A stretch of DNA of 64,000 nt from Acinetobacter haemolyticus CIP 64.3 = MTCC 9819 (GCF_000369065.1 NZ_KB849799.1:369522-433521); one strand, 5' to 3'; counted from the stretch's first letter, positions 38,554 to 47,692 are shown. The notes: a model not told the origin generated them from the letters alone. Numbers and translations are program-made.

Positions 38554-39000
38554 TTATAGAAGATCATTACGGTGTTTTTCTGAAAGGCACGACTCTTCAT
38601 AGTCAAAAAAAACCTCATATTCATCTAGAAAATTTTTCAACACCTTATAGTTAACATTTTTAGGTACGTTAATTGCGTAATAAGGTTTATTTTCTAAGCC
38701 CTCCCATTCAGCTAAATAAGATTCAATTTTTCTTAGTAGCTCATAAATACTCTTTGAATCATCTTCAAAAAAGATGATCCTCAAAGTTGAATTGTTGGAA
38801 GGTTCTACTAAGTCATTAAAATATAAACTACCTTCTTCATTATCAACTTCTATCAAATCATCAAATGAAATGTTTGGAGCAAAAAAAGGGATGTTTTTTA
38901 TATAATATTTATCATTTTCAAACTTCTTCCCCCAAACTATTTCTCTTGATAAAGAGCCATTTTTATCAAGATAATCTACAATAATTTTCGCATTACTCAT
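38554..39000 (-). CDS. DUF4265 domain protein
   Basis: The 148-residue acidic protein matches my recollection of DUF4265: VWGKKFENDKYYIKNIPFF, FDDLIEVDNEEGSLYFNDLV, STLRIIFFEDD and a C-terminal DYEESCL. The family has no established function, but members occur among small immunity-like genes near polymorphic toxins. No toxin lies beside it. It is convergent with putA and distinctly AT-rich, hinting at acquisition. Confidence 0.75.
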   Translation of the reverse strand: MSNAKIIVDYLDKNGSLSREIVWGKKFENDKYYIKNIPFFAPNISFDDLIEVDNEEGSLYFNDLVEPSNNSTLRIIFFEDDSKSIYELLRKIESYLAEWEGLENKPYYAINVPKNVNYKVLKNFLDEYEVFFDYEESCLSEKHRNDLL

Positions 39001-39175
39001 AAATCAAACCTAACCTCATTAACCTTATTTCAAAAATAATATATTACCCAGCCAACGCATTTTAGTGGTCTTCATCTCTAGGTATTTCGATTTTTATATA
39101 CTCAATCATAGCTAGGTCAATCCATAAAATTTTGATACCATTCACAGCTAAATTTGTTTTGTATTTTTGGTAGTT

Positions 39176-40261
39176 ATGACCGTATCTTATCAACAGCAAC
39201 TTCAAGAGAAAGTTGAACGAATTACTGCACAATTTGCACCGTTCAATCCCCCTGCTTTAGAAGTATTTCAATCACCTGAACAACATTTTCGTATGCGTGC
39301 CGAATTTCGTCTGTGGCATACTGATGATGATCTGTTCTATGCCATGTTTGAACGTGCTGAAGATGGTAAACAAAAAACTGTTATCCGTATTGATGAGTTT
39401 CCTATTGCCGACCAAAGCATTAATGACTTAATGCCTCGCCTATTAGAGGAATTAAAAGCAGTCCCAATCTTATCACAACGTATTTTTGAAGCTGACTTTC
39501 TCGCAACCTTAAGCGGAGAAATGTTAGTGACGCTCATCTATCATCGTCGTTTAGATAGTGAGTGGGAAGCTGCTGCAAAAACTTTAGCTGAAAAGTTAAA
39601 CATTAAAATTATGGGTCGTAGCCGCGGTCAAAAAATGATTGTTGGTGATGACTATGTTGTTGAACAACTCAATGTTCATGGACGCATATTTAAATACAAA
39701 CAAATCGAAAGTAGTTTTACCCAACCGAATGCACAAGTTTGCAAACATATGCTTGAATGGGCGTGTGATGCAGCACAAAACTCACAAAAAGATTTATTAG
39801 AATTGTATTGTGGTAATGGCAATTTCACTCTGCCATTGTCTCTAAAATTTAATCGTGTTCTTGCAACAGAGCTCGCAAAAAGCTCAGTCTATGCGGCACA
39901 ATGGAATATTGAACAAAATCAGATTGAAAATATCCAAGTTGCACGTCTTTCAGCTGAAGAATTTACTCAAGCCTATGAAGGTGAGCGTGAGTTTAGACGC
40001 TTACAAGAAGCAAATATAGACATCCAAAGCTACCAGTTTGATACGATCTTTGTTGATCCACCACGTGCGGGCATTGATGATGCAACTTTGGCACTTATGC
40101 AAGGATTCGAACGAATTATCTACATATCATGCAACCCTGACACGCTGCATGATAATTTAAAAACTTTGACTCAAACCCATCGTATCAGCAAATTTGCTTT
40201 ATTCGATCAGTTCCCATTTACGCACCATATTGAGTCAGGTGTTTTGCTCGAAAAAATTTAA
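39176..40261 (+). CDS. trmA: tRNA (uracil-5-)-methyltransferase TrmA
   Basis: About 361 residues, near E. coli TrmA (366). It makes m5U54 in the T loop of tRNAs using SAM. Motifs: [16 protein letters not shown] for SAM binding, [11 protein letters not shown] and the nucleophile Cys in [16 protein letters not shown] 39176 starts [12 protein letters not shown]; the upstream in-frame TTG at 39167 is less likely. A TrmA-type protein without the iron-sulfur cysteines of RlmD fits. Confidence 0.95.
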   Translation: MTVSYQQQLQEKVERITAQFAPFNPPALEVFQSPEQHFRMRAEFRLWHTDDDLFYAMFERAEDGKQKTVIRIDEFPIADQSINDLMPRLLEELKAVPILSQRIFEADFLATLSGEMLVTLIYHRRLDSEWEAAAKTLAEKLNIKIMGRSRGQKMIVGDDYVVEQLNVHGRIFKYKQIESSFTQPNAQVCKHMLEWACDAAQNSQKDLLELYCGNGNFTLPLSLKFNRVLATELAKSSVYAAQWNIEQNQIENIQVARLSAEEFTQAYEGEREFRRLQEANIDIQSYQFDTIFVDPPRAGIDDATLALMQGFERIIYISCNPDTLHDNLKTLTQTHRISKFALFDQFPFTHHIESGVLLEKI

Positions 40262-40283
40262 ACAATTTATGTCAATGTAACAT

Positions 40284-40319
40284 TAGAAATTAAAGAGAAT
40301 TTTAACTCTTTAATTTCTA
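40284..40319 (+). terminator. Hairpin downstream of trmA
   Basis: TAGAAATTAAAGAG and CTCTTTAATTTCTA are a perfect 14-bp inverted repeat with an 8-nt loop. It is AT-rich and lacks a strong T-run, so it may be a terminator or an mRNA-end stabiliser. Confidence 0.55.
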
Positions 40320-40509
40320 AATACTTTTAAAAACGAAAAATATTATTCTTTAAATATCAAGTCATAACAATGTCATATTTTCGTTGATTTCACCAATTAC
40401 CATCGGAAAAATCAGAGTCTAACTGCTGCTTTTATCACTATTTCTGGCTTGTATTTTATTTTAGATTGATTATATTTCGATCTATGTTAAACCGAATATG
40501 AAAGGCTCT

Positions 40510-40737
40510 ATGAGTTTTTGGGAAAAACTGTTCTCTGCTGAACAACAGCACAATGAACATAAGAATCAAATTGCTTGCGTCGAAAATGATTGCTCATGTA
40601 AAACAAACGAACAATTATTGGAAGCTCTGGTTAAAGCAAGAGATGAAGACGTAATTAAAGGCATCAAAAAGGTACTTATTTCTCGAGGCTACAGCCGCAA
40701 AGAGCTTCTTGAAATGATCAACCCACCAATTCAATAA
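40510..40737 (+). CDS. Small conserved-looking protein, unknown
   Basis: A 75-residue protein, MSFWEKLF at the N-terminus, with three cysteines in ACVENDCSCKT that might bind metal, then a charged helical C-terminus (GIKKVLISRGYSRKELLEM) resembling a SAP-like or helix-extended-loop-helix motif. ATG 40510 follows AAGG; ATG 40498 in the same frame is an alternative. No family assigned. An inverted repeat follows its stop. Confidence 0.65.
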   Translation: MSFWEKLFSAEQQHNEHKNQIACVENDCSCKTNEQLLEALVKARDEDVIKGIKKVLISRGYSRKELLEMINPPIQ

Positions 40738-40744
40738 AGCAAAA

Positions 40745-40773
40745 CCTAATCCCTTTCTCATAAAGGGATTAGG
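40745..40773. terminator. Bidirectional hairpin between convergent genes
   Basis: CCTAATCCCTTT and AAAGGGATTAGG form a perfect 12-bp stem with a 5-nt loop, between the small gene and the convergent glycosidase-like gene. Confidence 0.7.
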
Positions 40774-40775
40774 TA

Positions 40776-41510
40776 CTACCTACATTCATCTCGCTTTACC
40801 CCCGCCACAATCGGCCCTAAATTCATCAAACGATCATGTTGTTTTGTTTTTGCAGAATAAAAACTTGAAATAGAACCATCAAGGTATAAAGCATCCTCTA
40901 CTGACAATTGTTGTTTGAAAAATTGTGCAAACTGATAAAAACTCACGCGTTGCTGTGATATAACAAAATACAATGTATTATCTTTGATGCCCACACCATT
41001 ACGAACTTTCAAAGAATTTGAATCAGGCAAAAATTTAGGATTTATCTTTCCATCATAAACCAACATCGGACCAGACTGAGTTGCATATATGGCATCAAAG
41101 CTGTGCTGTTTATATTCAGATGTTGTTTTTATGATTGCTTGTGTTTGATTCCAAGCTAACACGCCATTGGGCTGCATAAAGAAATTTCCAAAACCACGAT
41201 CTTCATTTAATGCAACCACTTCATTTCCATCTTCTATATATAAGCCAACAGGTTGGAAATCCGGATGATACATGCCCGCATTCATGGCAAAGTCTAAACG
41301 CTCGCACGCTTGTAACTCACTTTGAATATTAGAAAACTTGTGATAATAACGATTAGTTTTTGGGCTTTTTAAATAGAGCTTCAACACATTGAGGTCTTGA
41401 ACCTCTACCACGCTATAATCAACACGTTCAAATTGATAAACGTGATGCTGCATAGCAAAAGCATTCGGCATAGCCAATAATGTGAGTAATATCAAAAAAC
41501 CTGTTCTCAT
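40776..41510 (-). CDS. Secreted phosphodiester glycosidase family protein (NAGPA/DUF2233-like)
   Basis: About 244 residues with a cleavable signal peptide (LILLTLLAMPNAFA). The body has the NAGPA pattern: FAMNAGMYHPDFQPVGLYIE, GNFFMQPNGVLAW, ATQSGPMLVYDGKINP and ALYLDGSISSFY. Relatives remove GlcNAc from phosphodiesters or act on cell-wall sugars; in bacteria the role is unclear. ATG 41510 is chosen because the signal peptide begins there; the frame continues upstream without sense. Confidence 0.85.
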   Translation of the reverse strand: MRTGFLILLTLLAMPNAFAMQHHVYQFERVDYSVVEVQDLNVLKLYLKSPKTNRYYHKFSNIQSELQACERLDFAMNAGMYHPDFQPVGLYIEDGNEVVALNEDRGFGNFFMQPNGVLAWNQTQAIIKTTSEYKQHSFDAIYATQSGPMLVYDGKINPKFLPDSNSLKVRNGVGIKDNTLYFVISQQRVSFYQFAQFFKQQLSVEDALYLDGSISSFYSAKTKQHDRLMNLGPIVAGVKRDECR

Positions 41511-41668
41511 AGATATCTCTATTTTGAATAAATACAACTCGCTCAATATAACGCAAACCCCAGATACAATCTCCAAACACATTCATGCGAATCAATCCAC
41601 AAAGGTACTCGATTGATTCATTTTTTTTGATTAGAATACAAGTGTAAATACAAAGACCTTGTATCCGC

Positions 41669-42202
41669 ATGCAACAAAAACATCGACGCTTTCCGCTCGG
41701 CGCTCACCTCATTGTCAAACATTTTGGCTACAGCCATCATGGAATCTATGCGGGCCGTGGACGTGTGATTCATTACTCTGGTTTTGCTCATATCTTTAAA
41801 AAACATCCGATTGAAATGACAACCCTTCAGCGTTTTGCTCGTGGTAAACCCATTTACATTCGACATTACCCCTCACCTCGTTATAAAGCAAAAGTTGTTG
41901 TAAAACGGATGCGTTCTCGCATGCATGAAAATAACTATCATTTAATTATCAACAATTGCGAACATCTATGCACTTGGGCAATCACAGGGATTGAGTCCAG
42001 CACCCAGGTTGAGCGTATGCAACGAAGACTAACGACGATTGGTTATGTAAGCTCACTGATGAGTTATATGAATAGCCTTATGCTTACAGTTGCAACAGCC
42101 TGCTTTGCGATTGCGTTATACATTAAACTCATGCTGAAAAAGCAAGCAAAGAAACCTATCCCAATCTACTTACAACTTAAAGAAAAAAATTCGAAAAAAT
42201 AA
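41669..42202 (+). CDS. LRAT/NlpC-P60-like acyltransferase-fold protein with C-terminal membrane helix
   Basis: The 177-residue protein has the LRAT-type signature: GAHLIVKHFGYSHHGIYAG with catalytic His, GRVIHYSGFAHIF, and the Cys motif NNCEHLCTWAI. A hydrophobic helix near residues 130-150 (SLMLTVATACFAIALYIKLM) anchors it. LRAT-fold enzymes transfer or cleave acyl groups on lipids or act as peptidases; the bacterial role is unknown. It is divergent from the NAGPA-like gene. Confidence 0.82.
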   Translation: MQQKHRRFPLGAHLIVKHFGYSHHGIYAGRGRVIHYSGFAHIFKKHPIEMTTLQRFARGKPIYIRHYPSPRYKAKVVVKRMRSRMHENNYHLIINNCEHLCTWAITGIESSTQVERMQRRLTTIGYVSSLMSYMNSLMLTVATACFAIALYIKLMLKKQAKKPIPIYLQLKEKNSKK

Positions 42203-42245
42203 TAGTTCAACTGGTGTTGAAAACGGGTTTTCAAGCATAGGCTAT

Positions 42246-42389
42246 ATGCACATCGATATTTACTTCTATTATCAGTTTCTATAGAATATTTCCATTCGGT
42301 ACATTTCGTATCAATCTACTTCTCATCGAGGATTTTATGTTGGAGATAGCAGTAATCTGATAATCGTATTTCAATAGCATATTGAAATA
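42246..42389 (+). promoter_or_regulatory. Possible leader of the yjhX operon: two short ORFs and a hairpin
   Basis: Two short ORFs with plausible ribosome sites lie upstream of yjhX: a 12-codon ORF at 42246-42284 (MHIDIYFYYQFL) and a 7-codon ORF at 42337-42360 (MLEIAVI, after GAGGA). The second is followed at once by a perfect 10-bp hairpin TATTTCAATA/TATTGAAATA (42367-42389). In E. coli, topAI (yjhX) is controlled by a leader peptide and premature termination; the arrangement here is suggestive, not proof. Confidence 0.4.
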
Positions 42390-42460
42390 GGTTATCGACG
42401 CGATTTTATTGGCTTTTAAAAGCTTAACTTTGCTTATGATTACTTATATCTGGATACAAC

Positions 42461-42718
42461 ATGAACCTATCTAAGTCCGAACAAAGGACTCTACACGTCT
42501 TAGCTAAAGGCGGAAAAATCGTAAAACTTCGTAATGATACTGGTCAAACTATCGCTGTAGAGTGTTACAGCCGAGAAGGTTTCTTGCTATCTGATTGTAG
42601 TCTTGAAACATTCAACAAGTTAAAAAAGAAGAAACTGATCAAATCACTTAATGGACAGCCCTATCAAATCAATTTACACGGGCTTAGATCAGTGCACCCA
42701 CAATTAGACAATCGTTAA
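42461..42718 (+). CDS. yjhX: YjhX/TopAI family toxin
   Basis: The 85-residue protein matches the UPF0386/YjhX family end to end: [45 protein letters not shown] and the C-terminal VHPQLDNR. E. coli YjhX (TopAI) binds and inhibits topoisomerase I, and YjhQ, a GNAT-family protein encoded downstream, is its antitoxin. A GNAT gene follows directly here too. Many species carry chromosomal copies of uncertain role. Confidence 0.9.
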   Translation: MNLSKSEQRTLHVLAKGGKIVKLRNDTGQTIAVECYSREGFLLSDCSLETFNKLKKKKLIKSLNGQPYQINLHGLRSVHPQLDNR

Positions 42719-42776
42719 TATAAAACCTTTGATCGAACAAATTTGTGACATGTTAGATCAAGACACTCAAGAGAAA

Positions 42777-43289
42777 ATGAATATGAATCTAATTATTCGT
42801 GATGAAAATCCAACCGATATAAATGCTATTTTTGATTTAACTCGATTAGCTTTTGAGCGTGAGGAGTATTCGAGTCATACAGAGCAGTTCATTGTAAATG
42901 CATTAAGAGATTCTAACCAACTAACACTTTCACTGGTTGCTGAAAGTGATCATCAGGTTATCGGGCATATTGCATTTTCGCCTGTTCAAATATCAGATGC
43001 TACAACTGGCTGGTATGGTTTAGGGCCTATTTCGGTACTGCCTGATTTTCAGGGTAAAGGTGTTGGAGCGAAGTTAATACATGCAGGCCTTGAAGCATTA
43101 AAAGATCTAGACGCTTTGGGCTGTGTATTGCTTGGAGATCCTCAATATTATGGTCGATTTGGATTTAAAGCAGATCCAAAACTAATTCTGGATGGTGTGC
43201 CTGCTGAATATTTTCAAGTTTTGCCTTTTTATGATCATACACCGACAGGCAATGTTACATATTCAGATGCATTCAATGCGACAGAATAA
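42777..43289 (+). CDS. GNAT N-acetyltransferase (YhbS/YjhQ-like), probable partner of YjhX
   Basis: About 170 residues with the GNAT core: RDENPTDINAIFDLTRLAF, LVAESDHQVIGHIAFSPV, acetyl-CoA loop VLPDFQGKGVGAKLI and GCVLLGDPQYYGRFGF. This is the COG3153-type acetyltransferase. It lies just after yjhX in the same orientation, where the E. coli operon carries yjhQ, so it is a candidate antitoxin. Starts at ATG 42777 or 42783 are both possible (AAGAG upstream); the frame's TTG at 42729 is less likely. Confidence 0.85.
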   Translation: MNMNLIIRDENPTDINAIFDLTRLAFEREEYSSHTEQFIVNALRDSNQLTLSLVAESDHQVIGHIAFSPVQISDATTGWYGLGPISVLPDFQGKGVGAKLIHAGLEALKDLDALGCVLLGDPQYYGRFGFKADPKLILDGVPAEYFQVLPFYDHTPTGNVTYSDAFNATE

Positions 43290-43324
43290 TCGAGCTAAGC
43301 ATTAAAATTTTTCTTCATCAAAAC

Positions 43325-43354
43325 AAAAAGCTCAGGTATTCACCTGAGCTTTTT
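43325..43354. terminator. Bidirectional terminator between GNAT and YceI genes
   Basis: AAAAAGCTCAGGT and ACCTGAGCTTTT form a stem with a 4-nt loop, T-rich on both strands. Confidence 0.9.
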
Positions 43355-43369
43355 ATTATTTGTTAAATA

Positions 43370-43951
43370 TTACTTAGCAGCAGTTGCTTCAGTTGTAATA
43401 TTTACAGTGATCTTGTCACCAACATTCGGTACGTAATTTCCAATACCAAATGCTGAACGATCAAATGAAGTGGTTGCATTAAAACCAATCGCAGGAACTT
43501 TTGCCATTGGATGCTCCCCCTGTTTATTTAATACCGCATCCAATACCACAGGCTTGGTCACACCTTTAACAGTCAAATCACCTGTAATTTTGAAGTGCTT
43601 TTTATCCTTAGTTTCAACTTTCGTACTCTTAAAAGTGATGTTTGGATATTTTGCTGCATTAAACCAAGCTTCTTCTTGGAATTCTTTGTCCAGTGCAACA
43701 ACATTTGTATTTACGCTGCTAACTGGGATCGTCACATTTACTGAAGAATTTTCTGGTTTTGCATTATCAACTTTAATTACACCTTGAATATCAGTGAAAT
43801 TTGCACTTGGTGTAGAAAAACCGAAATGGTTCCAGCTAAAAACCGTCGCTGTGTGAGTAGGATCAATTTTGTAATCAACAGCCTTCGCTTGTACTAGTGT
43901 TGAACCTAATACTAAACATACACCTAGAGATAACGTTTTTAATCTGTTCAT
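43370..43951 (-). CDS. Periplasmic YceI family protein
   Basis: The 193-residue protein has a signal peptide (LSLGVCLVLGSTLVQA) and the YceI lipocalin-like domain: YKIDPTHTATVFSWNHFG, FQEEAWFNAAKYPNITFKS, GDLTVKGVTKPVVL and GNYVPNVGDKI. YceI binds isoprenoid or amphiphilic lipids in the periplasm and is often stress-induced. GAGGA precedes the ATG. Confidence 0.93.
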   Translation of the reverse strand: MNRLKTLSLGVCLVLGSTLVQAKAVDYKIDPTHTATVFSWNHFGFSTPSANFTDIQGVIKVDNAKPENSSVNVTIPVSSVNTNVVALDKEFQEEAWFNAAKYPNITFKSTKVETKDKKHFKITGDLTVKGVTKPVVLDAVLNKQGEHPMAKVPAIGFNATTSFDRSAFGIGNYVPNVGDKITVNITTEATAAK

Positions 43952-44224
43952 GGCATCCTCGAATCATTTTTTCAAAATTTCATTGATTGTAGTAGAAAAG
44001 TGTAGGAATAAACTGCGGTTGATTTATGACACAGTGTTTTATTTTTGCAACGATTATACATCTATATAGATAAATAAATCACACAAACAACAATAAAGCA
44101 TAACTTACACAAATTCGAGCTATACAAAACTTATCATTTTTTAACCGTGGTTTTTAGCAAACGATGTTATAAAAATTAATCACCTTTAAAAAATTTTTAA
44201 ATATTTTCATTTAGAGGAAACATC

Positions 44225-45316
44225 ATGAATTTACAACAAGTATTTGATCAATTAAACACGGTTCAAGCCAATCCAGCGATCAGCATTTTTGTTCCAACAC
44301 ATCGAACTTTTCCAGATAACCAGCAAGATGCAATTGCATTAAAAAATGCACTCAAAGAATTAGAAACTCGCTTATCTGAAGCCCATGATAAGCGTGAAGT
44401 TCAGACGCGATTAGAGCAAATTGAGAAAGAGCTTTCGGAGCATGATCACAATTATAATCTCGATACTTTAGCAATCTTCTCAACACCTGAAAGTACTCAA
44501 ATTTTCAACTTCCCTTTCAAGGTAAAACCACGAGTCATTATTGATCAACATTTTGCTACACGAGACATTCTCCGTGAATTGAACAGTTCTGTGCATTATT
44601 ACATGGTGATTGTTTCAAGAATGAATGGGCGATTATTTGAAGTATTTAACGATCAGCTCGTACATGAGTTTAATCAAGAAGATGAACTTCAAGGATTAGA
44701 ATTCCCATTAGAAAACACGCATCTTTATACAACGAGCTCAAATGATCGTTCAAACGCAACCAAAGAAGAAAACTATATCAAAGAGTTTCTAAATCGTGTT
44801 GATAAAAGCGTTCAGGAAGTCTATAAACAAAATCCTTTACCAATTATTGTCGTTGGTGATGAGCGTACCGTCTCTTTCTATCAACAAGTCTGTGACAATC
44901 CAAATGCAATTGTCGCCACTGTTACTAACAGTGCAAACTTAGAAGCAGAAGCACGCCTGATTATTGAAGAAGCCCAAGAGCAAGTAAATTTATACCGAAC
45001 CAAACTTCAGGAAGTTGCTCAAACTGAAATCAATCAAGCAAAGAGTCAGAATTTATTGATTGAGGATTTATCATCAATTTACCGTGCTGCAAATGAGGGT
45101 CGCCTTGACCAAATCTTTATTAAAAAAGGTTACATACAGCCAGCGAATATTGATTCAGCAACGTCTACTGTTGAACTTGATACTGGTACGACGACGACTG
45201 ATGATATAGTAGATGATATATTATCGACGGTAATCCATCATGGTGGTAAAGCTCATTTCTTAGATGCTGAGTTTTTAGATCAAAATGCTAACCTATTAGC
45301 CAAGGCGCGCTATTAA
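44225..45316 (+). CDS. baeRF-type (archaeo-eukaryotic release-factor-like) protein
   Basis: The 363-residue protein fits the bacterial aeRF1-like group: N-terminal AISIFVPTHRTFPDNQQDA, middle VSRMNGRLFEVFNDQLVHEF and VVGDERTVSFYQQV, and a C-terminal L7Ae-like region with VIHHGGKAHFLDAEFL. Family members are suggested to act in ribosome rescue or stress; no role is established. AGAGGAAA precedes the ATG. A hairpin follows the gene. Confidence 0.75.
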   Translation: MNLQQVFDQLNTVQANPAISIFVPTHRTFPDNQQDAIALKNALKELETRLSEAHDKREVQTRLEQIEKELSEHDHNYNLDTLAIFSTPESTQIFNFPFKVKPRVIIDQHFATRDILRELNSSVHYYMVIVSRMNGRLFEVFNDQLVHEFNQEDELQGLEFPLENTHLYTTSSNDRSNATKEENYIKEFLNRVDKSVQEVYKQNPLPIIVVGDERTVSFYQQVCDNPNAIVATVTNSANLEAEARLIIEEAQEQVNLYRTKLQEVAQTEINQAKSQNLLIEDLSSIYRAANEGRLDQIFIKKGYIQPANIDSATSTVELDTGTTTTDDIVDDILSTVIHHGGKAHFLDAEFLDQNANLLAKARY

Positions 45317-45334
45317 TAAAATACTCAAACTCAT

Positions 45335-45366
45335 TGAAAATAAGGGCTTTAATGTCCTTATTTTCA
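45335..45366 (+). terminator. Hairpin after the baeRF-type gene
   Basis: TGAAAATAAGG and CCTTATTTTCA pair perfectly (11 bp) with a 10-nt loop; no clear T-run beyond the stem. Confidence 0.55.
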
Positions 45367-45425
45367 TCCAATAAGCAACACTTTTGAGATATGCTTAATC
45401 ATTTATACCAACAACAAGGTAAATC

Positions 45426-45836
45426 ATGACTTATTCTGTACAAGCTGAAAGCACTTTGACCCCTTATCGCGTAACACTGACTGATGAATCTGGTCATACA
45501 TGGCATGCGGATGAGCCTGCTGATAAAGGTGGTCAAGATACAGCACCCAACCCTGTTCAGCTTTTACTTTCTGCTTTAGGTGCTTGCACTACCATTACCT
45601 TGGAAATGTACGCTAAACACAAAGGAATTAAACTTGACCACGTTCAAGTTGATTTGAGTTTAAACCCAAATGGTCAACATGAATCAGGTCATAACAATAT
45701 CGAGCGTAAAATTGTGCTTAAAGGTGAATTTACTGACGATCAGCACAAACGTTTATTAAAAGTCGCGGAAAGCTGCCCGATTCATAAGTTATTAACGTCA
45801 AATATTTCGATTCAGAGTGAATTAAGCATCGGGTAA
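45426..45836 (+). CDS. OsmC family peroxide-detoxifying protein
   Basis: The 136-residue protein has the YhfA/OsmC signature: [20 protein letters not shown] with one active Cys, and a second Cys in [11 protein letters not shown]. OsmC/Ohr proteins reduce organic hydroperoxides by a Cys pair. It starts with an ATG preceded by AACAAGGT. No regulator lies adjacent. Confidence 0.9.
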   Translation: MTYSVQAESTLTPYRVTLTDESGHTWHADEPADKGGQDTAPNPVQLLLSALGACTTITLEMYAKHKGIKLDHVQVDLSLNPNGQHESGHNNIERKIVLKGEFTDDQHKRLLKVAESCPIHKLLTSNISIQSELSIG

Positions 45837-46139
45837 GCAATATAAATATGGTTTTTATTTTAAAAACCATATTTATAAAAAACTAATATTAAACTGATAA
45901 TTCAGTTCCTGACATTTGAATTCATCCAATATATTTATAGGAATAACTTGTTTTGCTTCTAAACTTATAACCATATACGTTAAGTCATACCAATTCACTT
46001 CACTCTCGTCATCTGGACAATAGAATACTCCCTGCTTCTCGTCCAATTTAATATATTTTTCATCAACGCTTCTTAACTCATAACCATACTTATGTATTAG
46101 AAGCATGTTAATCATTTCTATAATTTTAGACCTATGTAG

Positions 46140-47178
46140 GGCTTTGTTGCACAAACCTATCTGTAAAAGCTTTTTCAGCGATATAATTTTCAAATGAAGA
46201 AGCCTACACACAAAATCTACCGCACAACCAATTGGCCCGCATATAACCGAGCACTCATGAGTCGCGGAAATATTGCCATTTGGTTTGATCCTGCTACGCA
46301 ATGGTATGCTCCATCAAAAGGCAAACAAGGGCGAAATCAAACCTACTCCGACGCAGCTATCCAATGCTGCTTAATGATTAAATCCTTATTCCGTCTATCT
46401 TTACGTATGGTCACTGGCTTTGTGCAAAGTCTGATTAAACTTTGTGGATTAAATTGGACCGCACCAGATTACAGTACGCTTTGTAGAAGACAAAAGCATA
46501 TTGATATTGCAATCAGCTACCAAAAAAGTAGCGATGGGCTGCATCTACTCATAGACTCTACAGGCATGAAGTTTCTAGGTGAGGGCGAATGGAAACGCAA
46601 GAAACATGGACCTGAATATCGTCGCCAATGGCGTAAACTACATATTGGTATAGATGCTGAAACCCTTCAAATACGCGCTATTCAACTCACTACAAATAAT
46701 GTCAGTGATTCACAAGTGCTTGGTGATTTACTCGATCAGATTCCACAAGATGAGCAGATTGACTCTGTTTATACCGATGGAGCTTATGACACCAAGCAAT
46801 GCCGTCAGGTCATTGCAGATCGGCAAGCGCATGCGGTGATTCCACCTAGAAAAAATGCGAAACCATGGAAAGATACAAAGATCAGCTCGCTAGAACGAAA
46901 TGAATTACTTCGAACAGTTAAACGTTTAGGCAGGAGACTATGGAAAAAATGGTCAGGCTATCATCGACGAAGTTTGGTGGAAACCAAGATGCATTGCATT
47001 AAATTATTAGGCGATAAATTAATGGCAAGAAGCTTTCCTAGTCAGGTGAATGAAATTCATGCACGTGTAGCAGTCCTCAACAGGTTTACGGAATTAGGTC
47101 GACCACTTACCCAAGTTACGCCTTAAATTTGGCTCAATTAGGGGCGCTTTGCATTTCAAATCTTTGTGCAACAAAACC
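46140..47178 (+). mobile_element. IS5-family, IS903-group insertion sequence (1039 bp)
   Basis: Ends read inward as GGCTTTGTTGCACAAA and GGTTTTGTTGCACAAA, the IS903-type terminal repeat. A perfect 9-bp target duplication CCTATGTAG flanks it (46131-46139 and 47179-47187), the IS903 hallmark. One transposase gene fills it. Intact ends and transposase suggest a recent and possibly active copy. Confidence 0.95.
46194..47126 (+). CDS. IS5-family (IS903 group) transposase
   Basis: A full-length 310-residue DDE transposase. The catalytic residues are in LLIDSTGMKFLGEGEW, SVYTDGAYDTKQCR and the YREK-like SLVETKMHCIKLLG; the N-terminal NWPAYNRALMSRGNIAIWFD is typical of the IS903 group. No frameshift is seen. 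It starts 54 bp inside the left end. Confidence 0.96.
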   Translation: MKKPTHKIYRTTNWPAYNRALMSRGNIAIWFDPATQWYAPSKGKQGRNQTYSDAAIQCCLMIKSLFRLSLRMVTGFVQSLIKLCGLNWTAPDYSTLCRRQKHIDIAISYQKSSDGLHLLIDSTGMKFLGEGEWKRKKHGPEYRRQWRKLHIGIDAETLQIRAIQLTTNNVSDSQVLGDLLDQIPQDEQIDSVYTDGAYDTKQCRQVIADRQAHAVIPPRKNAKPWKDTKISSLERNELLRTVKRLGRRLWKKWSGYHRRSLVETKMHCIKLLGDKLMARSFPSQVNEIHARVAVLNRFTELGRPLTQVTP

Positions 47179-47646
47179 CCTATGTAGTGGAAAAATTTCT
47201 GTTTTTTCAAAAGACTGAACAAGCTCTAAGCTTGCCAACTTTAAAGATCGTGTTTCATATTCATCAATACACTCTATCCCAAAGAATCGCCAAGCAGATA
47301 AATCTTCTATATCTTTCAAACTCTGAATTAAATTGTCTGTATATTTAAGTAGTTGATACTTACATAAATTTTGTTTTGGATCTTCTGTAAAAAGTATTTC
47401 TGTATCAAAACCTATACCGAGATCAGCCATGGTACTTTGTTCAAATAAAGCTTCTCTAAGTTTTAAACGCCAATCATCACACTCAAAATAATAAGTACGG
47501 TTGGCAGCGATTCTACAAATTATTGAAAATAAATGTGGGTATATGTAACTCATAATAATTATAATTCACCTATAGAACAAAAGAATATTTAATAATTTCT
47601 TTAACTTTCTATCACTATTGTTTTTAAGAAACTCAATTCAATATGT

Positions 47647-47679
47647 AAAAAAAGCGTCCTTAATCAGGACGCTTTTTTA
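47647..47679 (-). terminator. Rho-independent terminator of tkt
   Basis: AGCGTCCT and AGGACGCT form the stem core, extended by A/T pairs, with T-runs on both strands; it lies 14 bp beyond the tkt stop. Confidence 0.92.
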
Positions 47680-47692
47680 TACCACTTAATCA

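Larger units (their letters stand above)
45873..47553 (-). pseudogene. Hypothetical gene split by the IS903-group element
   Basis: The 5' part runs from ATG 47553 down to the target duplication (SLELVQSFEKTEIFPLHR) and the 3' part from 46130 to the stop at 45873 (beginning SKIIEMINML). Both ends read Leu-His-Arg through the duplicated CCTATGTAG, and removing the element plus one duplication joins them in one frame, giving 210 residues. The product is acidic, Cys-containing, without signal peptide or recognised domain; the AT-rich composition and orphan status resemble small immunity-like genes. As it stands the gene is interrupted after residue 125. Confidence 0.85.
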
